Assembly (NCBI RefSeq): GCF_900637665.1
Contig: NZ_LR134386.1
Coordinates: 3,340,501-3,404,500 of the forward strand
DNA length: 64,000 nucleotides
Origin: Chryseobacterium nakagawai
GTDB lineage: Bacteria > Bacteroidota > Bacteroidia > Flavobacteriales > Weeksellaceae
Direction of reading: 5' to 3'
Shown: positions 15,879-23,965 of the stretch, in pieces
How the letters are laid out: every line of letters starts with the position of its first letter
Position numbering within the stretch: the stretch's first letter is position 1
The notes under the pieces: model-generated
What the model was told of the DNA's origin: nothing
Seen by the model: the letters and a program-made list of their open reading frames with translations, nothing else
Database searches by the model: none
Made by a program: the position numbers and the translations under genes

Positions 15879-18800
15879 TTATTTGTCTAAATGTTTAGGG
15901 GTAAATCCGTCTTCATTTAATTCTCTGTGTACATATTCTGCCTTCATTTCAGCTTCGTAGTCTACTTTAGTATCTTTACCCATTCTTCTTAGAATAGAGT
16001 CAAATAAAGAGTATACTACCGGTACAATAATCAAGGTAAGGAATAGAGATGATGTCAAACCACCAATAACTACCCATGCAAGACCTTTGTTCATTTCCGC
16101 TCCAGCTCCTGTTGCCAATGCAATGGGTAACATACCGAAGATCATCGCGATGGTTGTCATTAAGATCGGACGAAGACGGGCGTGATTAGCCTGAATCAAT
16201 GCATCATGAGTCGTTGCTCCGGCTGCCTTTCTTGCATTCGTAAAGTCAACGATCATAATCGCGTTTTTCGCTACCAATCCAATCAACATGATCATCCCTA
16301 GCATTGTGAAGATGTTTAGTGAATTAGCTGTCAAAGCAAGGATTACCATAACCCCAATCATCGCCAACGGAATAGAGAACAATACTACGAAAGGATATAC
16401 GAAACTGTCATATAACGATACCATTACCAGGTATACCAGTACGATAGCCGCTAATAAAGCAATTCCTAACGTACCAAAACCTTCCTGCTGGTTTTCCATA
16501 TCTCCACTCCAGATGTAATCTACACCAATAGGTCTTTTCTCATTCATGAACTTAGCAGCCCACTCGTTTGCAACATCCCCAACTGGTCTACCTACTGCTT
16601 TAGCTCTTACTTTTACAGAAGGAGATTTATCTCTACGCTCAAGCAAACTTGGCCCTGACCCCATTTTTACTTCAGCAAACTGGCTTAAACGAATCTGCTG
16701 ACCCTGAGGGTTTGTAAACATTAGGTTTTTAACATCATCAATAGATTGTCTGTTCACATCTCCAAAACGGATGTTAATGTCATATTCATACTCTCCAGCT
16801 CTGAATTTCCCATCTGTATTCCCGTTAAATGCAGTCTGCATTGTTTGTCCTACACTTGAAAGATTTAAGCCTAGAGAAGCCATTTTATCTCTGTCAATAT
16901 TTACCTGTACTTCCGGGTTACCAGAGTCGGTTGACAATTCTGCATCTACTGCTCCCGGAACTTTTTTCAATAATTCAAGGATTCTTGTAGCTTCTTTTAC
17001 TGCTGTTGCATTATCAGGGGCTGTTACCACCATTTCAATTGGCGCATTTTCAGCACCCATGATCCCAATTGGAGCTGTTTTGAATTCAACACCGGTGAAT
17101 TTCTCCTCCAGCTCTCTTTTTATTTTAGCAGCTTTGATATTCGTACTTTCAGAACGTTCAGATTTATCTGTTAGGTTTACCTGAACCTCAGATTGGTAAG
17201 TAGTTGCCTGAGCTCCTCCAAAACCTGTTGACTGCTGTCCAACCGTTGTAATTAAGTCTACAACATCTTTATCATTTCTTAAAAACTTCTCAACATCTAA
17301 TGTTAATTGGTTTGTCTTTTCAACAGTTGCATCTTTTGAAAGCTCCATCTGTACTAAGAACTGACCACGGTCAATTGGCGGGAAGAATTCCCCTCCAATA
17401 AATCCAAAAATCACCAATGAGAATGAACTGATTAAAACAATAAAAGTAATAACTACTGTAGAAATTCTTCTCAATGTTGTTTTCAGACACCATTCAAGGA
17501 TATCTGTAATCCAGTGGGTAAATTTGTCGATTAGCCCTTCAAACCAAAGAATGAATTTCTCGAACCAGTTTTTACCTGTTAAATGCTCTAGTTTACCGAA
17601 TCTTGATGATAACCAAGGAATGATGGTAAAAGAAGCTAGCAAAGATAATAACGTCGCAATAACCACCGTGACGCAGAACTGTGCCAAGATATTGGCTACA
17701 AGACCTGAACTCATCGCAATCGGTAAGAATACCACCACAATTACCAGGGTAATCGCTGCAACGGTAAATCCAATTTCTGATGCTCCATCATAAGCTGCCC
17801 TGATCTTGCTTTTCCCCATTTCCATGTGACGGTAGATGTTTTCAAGTACCACAATCGCGTCATCCACAAGAATCCCTACCACAAGGGAAAGCCCTAGTAA
17901 ACTCATTAAGTTCAAAGTATATCCCATCAGATTCATTCCGATGAACGCTGCCACCAATGAAGCAGGAATAGATACCATGACAATAAATGCATTTCTGATA
18001 CTGTGAAGGAACAATAACATTACAATCGCCACAAGAATAATCGCTAAGAATAAGTCGAAAATTACATGGTTCGCTGATTCAAGGGTAAATTCTGTTGTAT
18101 CATTTACGATTTTTACTTTTACACCCTGAACTTTGTAAGCTTCTTCTACAGTTTTAATTGTTTTCTGAACACTTTCAGATACTGCTACCGCATTCGCATC
18201 AGACTGTTTTTTCACCTGCATTAAGATCGTTGGAAACTGATTGAATCGTGCTACTTTTTCAACATCTTTCTGAGAGTCGAAAACCGTTGCAATATCAGAC
18301 AAACGAACCTGTGCTCCATTTTTGTTGGAAACAACCAGGTTATTCATTTCCTCCGTAGACTTATACTTTCCAGATAATCTGATGGTAGATTTTGTTGTTC
18401 TCGTTTTCAAACTCCCTGTAGGGAAGTCTAAGTTTGAAGAAAGGATTGCCTGCTGAACGTCTCCAATAGAAAGTCCGTATCCCTGTAATTTCTTTTCGTC
18501 CAGATTCACCTGGATCTCTCTCTCCTGACCACCTACAAGGTCTACTTGTGCAACACCATTTACACGAGAGAAAATAGGCTCAATCTTTTTATCCAATAAG
18601 TCGTAAAGGTCCTTACTGTTTAGTTTATCAGATGAAATACTCATCGTGATAATTGGTAAGTCATCTAGTGAGAATTTATTCAGGGAAGGTGCTTTTACAT
18701 CGTCCGGAAGATCTCCCAGAATTGCGTTTACCTTTCTCTGAGCATCATTCAAAGCAAAGTCTACATCTGCTCCATTGTTCAACTGAACCATGATAACAGA

Positions 18801-19064
18801 TAAGCTTTCATAAGAAGAAGATTCTACTTTTTTTACGTTCTCCAAAGAACCTACGGCATCCTCAATCTTTCGGGTGACGGAGGTCTCCACCTCTGCGGGT
18901 GAAGCTCCCGGATATACCGTAGAAATGGTTACCATGTTGGTTTCAAACTTCGGAATCAATTCGTATCCCATGAGTGTATAACTCAGGATACCTCCCAACG
19001 TCAGAATTGTAAACAATACAATTACCAACGAGGGTCTTTTAATCGATATTTCTGCTAACTTCAT
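15879..19064 (-). CDS. RND family efflux permease (AcrB/HAE1 type)
   Basis: Inner-membrane proton-driven multidrug pump, 1,061 residues, the usual RND size. It begins with the cytoplasmic helix MKLAEISIKRPSLVIVLFTIL. It has the internal duplication of two 6-TM halves with large periplasmic porter domains. Markers include GYELIPKFE, FPTILMQVKKQ, the TM4 segment LGLSLVVGILVDDAIVVLENIYRHM with the proton-relay aspartate pair, and the second-half equivalent IMLIGLVAKNAIMIVDF. It is the last gene of the tetR-tolC-mfp-rnd unit, starting 7 bases after the adaptor gene. Subgroup is HAE1-like; substrates cannot be named from sequence. Confidence 0.95.
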   Translation of the reverse strand: MKLAEISIKRPSLVIVLFTILTLGGILSYTLMGYELIPKFETNMVTISTVYPGASPAEVETSVTRKIEDAVGSLENVKKVESSSYESLSVIMVQLNNGADVDFALNDAQRKVNAILGDLPDDVKAPSLNKFSLDDLPIITMSISSDKLNSKDLYDLLDKKIEPIFSRVNGVAQVDLVGGQEREIQVNLDEKKLQGYGLSIGDVQQAILSSNLDFPTGSLKTRTTKSTIRLSGKYKSTEEMNNLVVSNKNGAQVRLSDIATVFDSQKDVEKVARFNQFPTILMQVKKQSDANAVAVSESVQKTIKTVEEAYKVQGVKVKIVNDTTEFTLESANHVIFDLFLAIILVAIVMLLFLHSIRNAFIVMVSIPASLVAAFIGMNLMGYTLNLMSLLGLSLVVGILVDDAIVVLENIYRHMEMGKSKIRAAYDGASEIGFTVAAITLVIVVVFLPIAMSSGLVANILAQFCVTVVIATLLSLLASFTIIPWLSSRFGKLEHLTGKNWFEKFILWFEGLIDKFTHWITDILEWCLKTTLRRISTVVITFIVLISSFSLVIFGFIGGEFFPPIDRGQFLVQMELSKDATVEKTNQLTLDVEKFLRNDKDVVDLITTVGQQSTGFGGAQATTYQSEVQVNLTDKSERSESTNIKAAKIKRELEEKFTGVEFKTAPIGIMGAENAPIEMVVTAPDNATAVKEATRILELLKKVPGAVDAELSTDSGNPEVQVNIDRDKMASLGLNLSSVGQTMQTAFNGNTDGKFRAGEYEYDINIRFGDVNRQSIDDVKNLMFTNPQGQQIRLSQFAEVKMGSGPSLLERRDKSPSVKVRAKAVGRPVGDVANEWAAKFMNEKRPIGVDYIWSGDMENQQEGFGTLGIALLAAIVLVYLVMVSLYDSFVYPFVVLFSIPLAMIGVMVILALTANSLNIFTMLGMIMLIGLVAKNAIMIVDFTNARKAAGATTHDALIQANHARLRPILMTTIAMIFGMLPIALATGAGAEMNKGLAWVVIGGLTSSLFLTLIIVPVVYSLFDSILRRMGKDTKVDYEAEMKAEYVHRELNEDGFTPKHLDK

Positions 19065-19071
19065 AGATCCT

Positions 19072-20133
19072 CTACTTTATAATATTCACTTTAGACCCGT
19101 TGTCCAGATTGATCTGTCCGCTGGTTACTACCTGTTCACCACCATTCAGCCCGCTTAATACCTGTACTTTATCTCCGTAAACTTTTCCAACAGTTACTGT
19201 AATCAATTTTGCAACTCCATTCTGAACAACAAATAATTGTCCTGAACTTACTCCATTTACAAACGCTTCTGCAGGAACTGTCAACATATTCTGAGTTTCA
19301 GCACCGTGGTTTGTTTTAAATGTAGCTGTTGCATACATCCCTGCTTTAAGATTTCCTCTGTTCTGAACTTCAATTTCAACCGGGAAATTCAAAGAAGCAT
19401 CACTTTTAGGAGCGATAAATGTAATTCTACCTACGAAAGAGTCTTCTGGCAATACGTTTACATTAATTGGAACTTCCTGACCTAACTGAATTTTTCCGAC
19501 TTGGCTTTCATCTACTAAAACAGAAAGTTTTAAGCTGTTGATATTAACGATCTCAAACATTGCTGTTCCTGGAGAAACTACTGTTCCCGGCTCAACCATT
19601 TTTTTATTAACCGTACCGCTAATTCCTGCACGGATGCTTGTATCATTTACTTTAACTCCCTGAGCTTTCACTGCAGCCTGCATATTTTTCAATTGCAGTC
19701 TTGAATTATCAAGCTGTTGTTTGGTAACTCCACCTGTTTTGTATGCGTTTTCGTAACGTTGGTTATCAATAATAGCATTCTGTAGATTATTCTGAGCCTG
19801 AGTAACATCAACTTCGATAGCATCTCTTTTAATCGTTGCCAATACCTGCCCTGCCCCTACTCTTGAACCTTCTTTCACCAAAACACTCACAATACGTCCT
19901 GAAATTTCAGAAGACTGGTTCATTTCCTGCTTAGGAATAAAGGTACCGTTCGCAGAATAATCTGTATCGATATTTTCTCTTGCTACTGTTACGATATTAA
20001 CATTGATTTTATCTACCTGTTTAGCAACCTCCTTTACTTCCTGAGTCTGCTTCTCTTTGTTACCTGCAATCTTGTAAGCTGCCAACCCAACCAGTACAGC
20101 TGCTACGATGATATATATTAAAGTTTTTTTCAT
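19072..20133 (-). CDS. RND periplasmic adaptor subunit (membrane fusion protein)
   Basis: 353 residues; bridges the inner-membrane pump and the outer-membrane channel. An N-terminal membrane anchor (LIYIIVAAVLVGLAAYKIAG) is followed by a lipoyl-like barrel (SSEISGRIVSVLVKEGSRVGAGQVLATI), an alpha-helical hairpin (VTQAQNNLQNAIIDNQRYENAYKTGGVTKQQLDN) and a second barrel half (ISGTVNKKMVEPGTVVSPGTAMFEIV), then beta-barrel and membrane-proximal domains ending with LNGGEQVVTSGQINLDNGSKV. There is no lipobox. Spacing of 6-7 bases on each side shows tight co-transcription with tolC and the pump gene. Confidence 0.94.
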   Translation of the reverse strand: MKKTLIYIIVAAVLVGLAAYKIAGNKEKQTQEVKEVAKQVDKINVNIVTVARENIDTDYSANGTFIPKQEMNQSSEISGRIVSVLVKEGSRVGAGQVLATIKRDAIEVDVTQAQNNLQNAIIDNQRYENAYKTGGVTKQQLDNSRLQLKNMQAAVKAQGVKVNDTSIRAGISGTVNKKMVEPGTVVSPGTAMFEIVNINSLKLSVLVDESQVGKIQLGQEVPINVNVLPEDSFVGRITFIAPKSDASLNFPVEIEVQNRGNLKAGMYATATFKTNHGAETQNMLTVPAEAFVNGVSSGQLFVVQNGVAKLITVTVGKVYGDKVQVLSGLNGGEQVVTSGQINLDNGSKVNIIK

Positions 20134-20139
20134 TGCTTA

Positions 20140-21507
20140 TTATGGGTTTTGTAGTGTGTTTAATTCTCCTTTTGCTTTAATTACCTTGATCTCAGCCTGC
20201 TTATAATCCAGCAATGCATTAGCATAGTTTTGTTTAGCCTGCGTAAGTGAATTTTCAGTATCTAGTACTTCAGTAAGTGTTGCTAAACCGTACTGGTAAT
20301 TAGATTGTGTATTTTTTTGTACTTTTTCTGCAAGGTTCACATTATCTTTCATACTTTGAATGTTGATAATGGCATTTTCCATATTAGAAATCGCATTTTT
20401 ATAATCTAAACTCAGGTTCAGCTTTTTGTTTTGAATATCCTGATCCAGATCTTGGATATCAATTTCCGACTGTTGGATTTGAGCCTTGGTAGCTCCTCCC
20501 ATAAAGATCGGAATTTTAATTGCCAAACCGATAGAAGCATAATCTCCCCAGTTAGTTCCCTGGCTTGATCCTGTAGTATAAGGAAATTTATTTCCCAACC
20601 CTTGCCATCCATAGTTAGCAGTAAGTCCCACTGTAGGATATAAATTAGCTATTGTTGCTTTTTTGCTGTATTGTAAAAGTTCTTTTTGTTTATTTAAAAC
20701 TTTTAATTCTGAACGGGTTTCCAGATTCACATTGGTTGCCAACAGTTCAGGATTAGGTACAATTTCTTTTTCCTCAAGTTCGATAGAGCTCTCAATAGGA
20801 ACTCCCATATAAAACTTCAATGAGTTTTTTGAAACTTCTACCGCATTAATCAATTGTTGCTTATTAGAGCCTATATTGGTAAGCTGAACATTCGTTCTGT
20901 CAAGATCGATAGGCTTAGCTAAGCCATTATCTACCAAACTTTTGATTACATTTCTTACTCGTTCTGTATTGGCATAGCTTTCTTGTATCGTTTTCAGATT
21001 TTCCTCCTGAACAAATACCTGATAATATGCTGTAGCAACATTTTCAATGATCTGTTCATTCGTCAGCTCAGAGTTCAAAAGATAAAACTCACGGGTTGAT
21101 TTAGCCGCTTTAAGACCAATAAAAACTCTTTGATCAAAAACATTCTGATTAAGAGTAACCACATTCACAGATTGCCATTTAGTTCCGAAAGCAACGGGAA
21201 TAAGCTCTCCTGGTTTACCTACAATCTCCCCCGGAAGAACCGTTTTTTGTAAAATAGGATTGTACGTGTTATTGATCGTCGCACTTATCTGAGGTAAGGC
21301 CCCAGCTCTGGCCTCATCAATCTTATATTCGGCTTTTTTAACCTGTAAGGCGGCTTTTTTAGCTTCTGCCTTATTCTGGAGTGCCTGTTTTATTGCTTCT
21401 TGCAGAGAAACCTGCTGCTGGGCAGACACTGATGAAAAACCGAAAATCATAAATGCTGCAGCTATCCCAATCTTTAGCTTTATAGCAGTTATACGTTTTC
21501 TTTTCAT
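20140..21507 (-). CDS. TolC family outer-membrane efflux channel
   Basis: 455 residues with a signal peptide (AAFMIFGFSSVSAQ). The mature part has the two OEP repeats with long coiled helices: VSLQEAIKQALQNKAEAKKAALQVKKAEYKIDEARAGALPQI near the start and EIDIQDLDQDIQNKKLNLSLDYKNAISNM in the second half, ending with the ALLDYKQAEIKVIKAKGEL helix typical of Bacteroidota TolC proteins. It is the first structural gene after tetR, with an 88-base AT-rich gap in which no clear promoter box was found, so transcription from the tetR promoter is likely. Confidence 0.94.
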   Translation of the reverse strand: MKRKRITAIKLKIGIAAAFMIFGFSSVSAQQQVSLQEAIKQALQNKAEAKKAALQVKKAEYKIDEARAGALPQISATINNTYNPILQKTVLPGEIVGKPGELIPVAFGTKWQSVNVVTLNQNVFDQRVFIGLKAAKSTREFYLLNSELTNEQIIENVATAYYQVFVQEENLKTIQESYANTERVRNVIKSLVDNGLAKPIDLDRTNVQLTNIGSNKQQLINAVEVSKNSLKFYMGVPIESSIELEEKEIVPNPELLATNVNLETRSELKVLNKQKELLQYSKKATIANLYPTVGLTANYGWQGLGNKFPYTTGSSQGTNWGDYASIGLAIKIPIFMGGATKAQIQQSEIDIQDLDQDIQNKKLNLSLDYKNAISNMENAIINIQSMKDNVNLAEKVQKNTQSNYQYGLATLTEVLDTENSLTQAKQNYANALLDYKQAEIKVIKAKGELNTLQNP

Positions 21508-21595
21508 AATTTTTATACTTCGTTTATTTTTTTAATTTTTATCCTTGTTTTATTTCTAAACTGACGAATCATTTTAAGAAATACTTTAGATTTTT

Positions 21596-22189
21596 TTAAT
21601 TTTTAAATAACATATTGAGAATGATCTCTTTTCTCACGGAAATAATCTTATCATATTCTTCATCGCTAATCAATAAATTCTCCATGAATAAAGGCCTTAC
21701 AGCACTTGGGAACACTAATAACGAAACCATATTCAGAATAAACTGAACCGGAGCCATTTTCTCAATATTTCCTAATTCCATTTCTTTTTCAATATCACTG
21801 TACATTTTTTCCAGGATATCTTCCTCAATTTCTCTGTGATGACAGGTTCCTTTATTGATCTGTGAAACGATGTAAGTTTCCAGGTATGGGTATTGAAGGC
21901 TCGTAGAAAGGCTGCTTTCTATAAACTTACTGATCTTCTCCTTAAATGGAAGATCCGAATTCTGAATGATCTTTGATTTTTCCTCTTCTACCTTCTGAGC
22001 TTCATCAAAGATGATCTGAATCAGTTTGTCTCTTGATCGGAAATAATAATTAATAAGGGTTCTATTCACTCCTGCTTCATCGGCAATCTCCTGCGTAGTA
22101 GCATCAAATTTTCCTTTCACAAAGAATAATTTCTTCGCTGTCTCCTTGATCAATTCCTGTGTTTGGTCTTTTTTTGCTTGATTTGACAT
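21596..22189 (-). CDS. TetR/AcrR family transcriptional regulator of the efflux operon
   Basis: 198 residues from the ATG at 22,189 (MSNQAKKDQTQELI). A longer frame reaching 22,252 would run through the promoter and operators, so the internal start is chosen. The N-terminal DNA-binding helix-turn-helix is clear: LFFVKGKFDATTQEIADEAGVNRTLINYYFRSRDKLIQIIF. The remainder is the ligand-sensing helical domain. It heads the minus-strand unit tetR-tolC-mfp-rnd. Two TTGTTAAACAA dyads flank its promoter, indicating autoregulation and inducible control of the pump; the inducer is unknown. Confidence 0.92.
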   Translation of the reverse strand: MSNQAKKDQTQELIKETAKKLFFVKGKFDATTQEIADEAGVNRTLINYYFRSRDKLIQIIFDEAQKVEEEKSKIIQNSDLPFKEKISKFIESSLSTSLQYPYLETYIVSQINKGTCHHREIEEDILEKMYSDIEKEMELGNIEKMAPVQFILNMVSLLVFPSAVRPLFMENLLISDEEYDKIISVRKEIILNMLFKN

Positions 22190-22190
22190 T

Positions 22191-22253
22191 TTTGTTAAAC
22201 AAATTTGTGCAAATGTATATCGAATTTTGTTTTTGACAAAATTGTTAAACAAA
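22191..22253 (-). promoter_or_regulatory. tetR promoter with two operator dyads
   Basis: On the minus strand, TTTG (plus 22,237-22,240), a 19-base spacer, and TACATTTG (plus 22,210-22,217) give an exact TTTG-N19-TAnnTTTG promoter. TTGTTAAACAA occurs twice, at 22,192-22,202 and 22,242-22,252, exactly 50 bp apart. Each has arms TTGTT/AACAA around one central base. One dyad abuts the -33 box and the other lies between the transcription start and the ATG: classic TetR repression geometry. Confidence 0.8.
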
Positions 22254-22385
22254 AAAATTAAACTAAATTGTTATGACATGCATCATGTTTTTGAAGCAAA
22301 GGTTGAGTTCTTAAGATTGCATAGTATTGTAGTGATTACTATAGAAATTCCAACCTAAAAGAGTTTTAGAAATAGGTATCAACAA

Positions 22386-22411
22386 AAAAGAGCAGAAAAT
22401 TCTGCTCTTTT
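22386..22411. terminator. Terminator of the CvfB-like gene
   Basis: Palindromic stem AAAAGAGCAGAA / TTCTGCTCTTTT with a two-base loop, just beyond the stop of the minus-strand CvfB-like gene at 22,416. Both strands have T-runs; the minus strand is the relevant one. Confidence 0.8.
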
Positions 22412-22415
22412 AATT

Positions 22416-23243
22416 TTATAGTAATTTGATTTTGTCGTCTAAAATATCGATGATCTTATCTTTATAAAGTCCTCCGATTGCTTTCTTAAAGTTCTTTTTA
22501 CTCATCTGAAGCTCATCCTTGATTTCTTCAGGAGAAGATTTATCTGAAACATACAGAAGTCCATAATTTTCTTCTAATTTGTCCAAAATCTTTTGTCTGA
22601 ATTCGTCAATATTTTCAAATCCTTCCGGCTGGAGGGAAATATCAATTTTCCCGTCTTCACGAATTACCTTGATAAATCCTTTCTCCTCTGACAATGGATA
22701 TAATTTTTTGAAAACATCAGAAGTATATATCAAACCAATATACTGTTTATTAATGATGACATTCCAGCCCAGTTCACTTTCATTCATCATAATAAGGTCT
22801 ACTTTATCTCCTTTTTTGAACGGAAGATCCTGATATTGAGGATTTCTTTTGAACTTTGTTGTTCCTGTAATCAGCTTCATATCCTCATCTACATAAAGAT
22901 AAACAAGGTATCTTTTGCCTTCAATAATCTTAGTTTTCTGCTGTTTGTAAGGAATAAATAGGTCTTTAATAATTCCCCAATCCATAAAAGCACCACTTGG
23001 AAGACTTTGTACACAGCTCATTACTGCAAATTCCCCTACTTCTGCCAATGGAATTTCAGTGGTAGCCTTCAATTTATCATCATCCTGATATACAAAAACC
23101 TCTACATACTCTCCTACTTCCTGTTCTTCACGAATGAAGATTTTAGGAAGAAAAGCTTTTTCACCGGATTCTTCATCTATTAAGATCCATCCTGAATTGA
23201 GTTTTTCTGAAATTTGTAAAGTCTGAGTTTTTCCGAGTTGCAT
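22416..23243 (-). CDS. CvfB-like S1-domain RNA-binding protein
   Basis: 275 residues, cytoplasmic. Architecture matches the CvfB/YitL family: several S1-like OB folds, for example LPSGAFMDWGIIKDLFIPYKQQ around 100-125 and GWNVIINKQYIGLIYTSDVFKKLY around 160-185, then a C-terminal winged-helix unit (YVSDKSSPEEIKDELQMSKKNFKKAIGGLYKDKII). S. aureus CvfB binds RNA and influences virulence gene expression; S. pneumoniae YtmP/CvfB-type structures show the same layout. Here the role is inferred from architecture. Transcribed alone: a TAnnTTTG box lies 20 bases upstream and a terminator follows. Confidence 0.85.
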   Translation of the reverse strand: MQLGKTQTLQISEKLNSGWILIDEESGEKAFLPKIFIREEQEVGEYVEVFVYQDDDKLKATTEIPLAEVGEFAVMSCVQSLPSGAFMDWGIIKDLFIPYKQQKTKIIEGKRYLVYLYVDEDMKLITGTTKFKRNPQYQDLPFKKGDKVDLIMMNESELGWNVIINKQYIGLIYTSDVFKKLYPLSEEKGFIKVIREDGKIDISLQPEGFENIDEFRQKILDKLEENYGLLYVSDKSSPEEIKDELQMSKKNFKKAIGGLYKDKIIDILDDKIKLL

Positions 23244-23262
23244 TGATGATAAAATTAGCTGA

Positions 23263-23270
23263 CAAAGGTA
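23263..23270 (-). promoter_or_regulatory. -7 promoter box of the CvfB-like gene
   Basis: CAAAGGTA on the plus strand is TACCTTTG on the minus strand, an exact TAnnTTTG match about 20 bases before the start codon at 23,243. Confidence 0.5.
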
Positions 23271-23370
23271 CGGAAATTTGAAGATTATAACCTAGTGAAT
23301 ACTTTTAAGAATCATTTTATCTTTCAGACAGCCTTCAAAACCCTTATATTTAAATAAAAAATCTAAAATC

Positions 23371-23817
23371 ATGAAAAAGTATTTTGCTGTGACTTTTCTT
23401 CTTTCTATCATAACTATCAATGCACAAGTTCTGGATAGAGCAGCGGTTAACCTTGCCTACCGCTATTCCGGAAGAAATGTTTTACAAGCCGGGCTTGAAT
23501 TCAGACTTGGAGATTCTAATCATCAATCTATCGTTTTGGGTCCCTCCATACTTTATACACGCATCAATCAAACTGATAAATTTATTCCGGAAGCCAACAT
23601 TTATTACATCAATAATGGTTTGTTATATGGGACTTCGATAAACCAATATGCATTGGAACCAAGAATTGGCATCTCCCTGTTCAACGCTTTCTTTATTAAT
23701 ACCGGATATGCTTTTCCTATACACAAAGAAAAATATTTTAAAGGAATTACCTTTGGAATACAATTCAATATTGCACCCAACCATTCAAAATTTTATGATA
23801 AAATGAAGATTATGTAG
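23371..23817 (+). CDS. Small exported protein, probable outer-membrane beta-barrel-like
   Basis: 148 residues with a signal peptide (YFAVTFLLSIITINAQ). The mature part alternates hydrophobic and polar residues in short strands (AAVNLAYRYSG, NVLQAGLEFRLG, HQSIVLGPSILYTRI, GITFGIQFNIAP), suggesting a small barrel of about eight strands. I do not recognise a named family. Monocistronic, divergent from the CvfB-like gene with 127 bases between starts and convergent to the T9SS protein gene. Confidence 0.65.
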   Translation: MKKYFAVTFLLSIITINAQVLDRAAVNLAYRYSGRNVLQAGLEFRLGDSNHQSIVLGPSILYTRINQTDKFIPEANIYYINNGLLYGTSINQYALEPRIGISLFNAFFINTGYAFPIHKEKYFKGITFGIQFNIAPNHSKFYDKMKIM

Positions 23818-23931
23818 GGCAACCTACTTTACTAGATTCCGAATAAAGTTTAACCATTATTTGAATTATAAAGAATATTAATAAAATTTAATACCCTTTA
23901 CTCTAAAGAGGGCATCCATTTTTTCTAAAAA

Positions 23932-23959
23932 AAGAGGAGCAGTTTATACTGCTCCTCTT
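23932..23959 (-). terminator. Terminator of the T9SS cargo gene
   Basis: 12-bp stem AAGAGGAGCAGT / ACTGCTCCTCTT, loop TTAT, preceded on plus (followed on minus) by an A/T run; 7 bases past the stop at 23,966. Confidence 0.85.
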
Positions 23960-23965
23960 CTCTTA

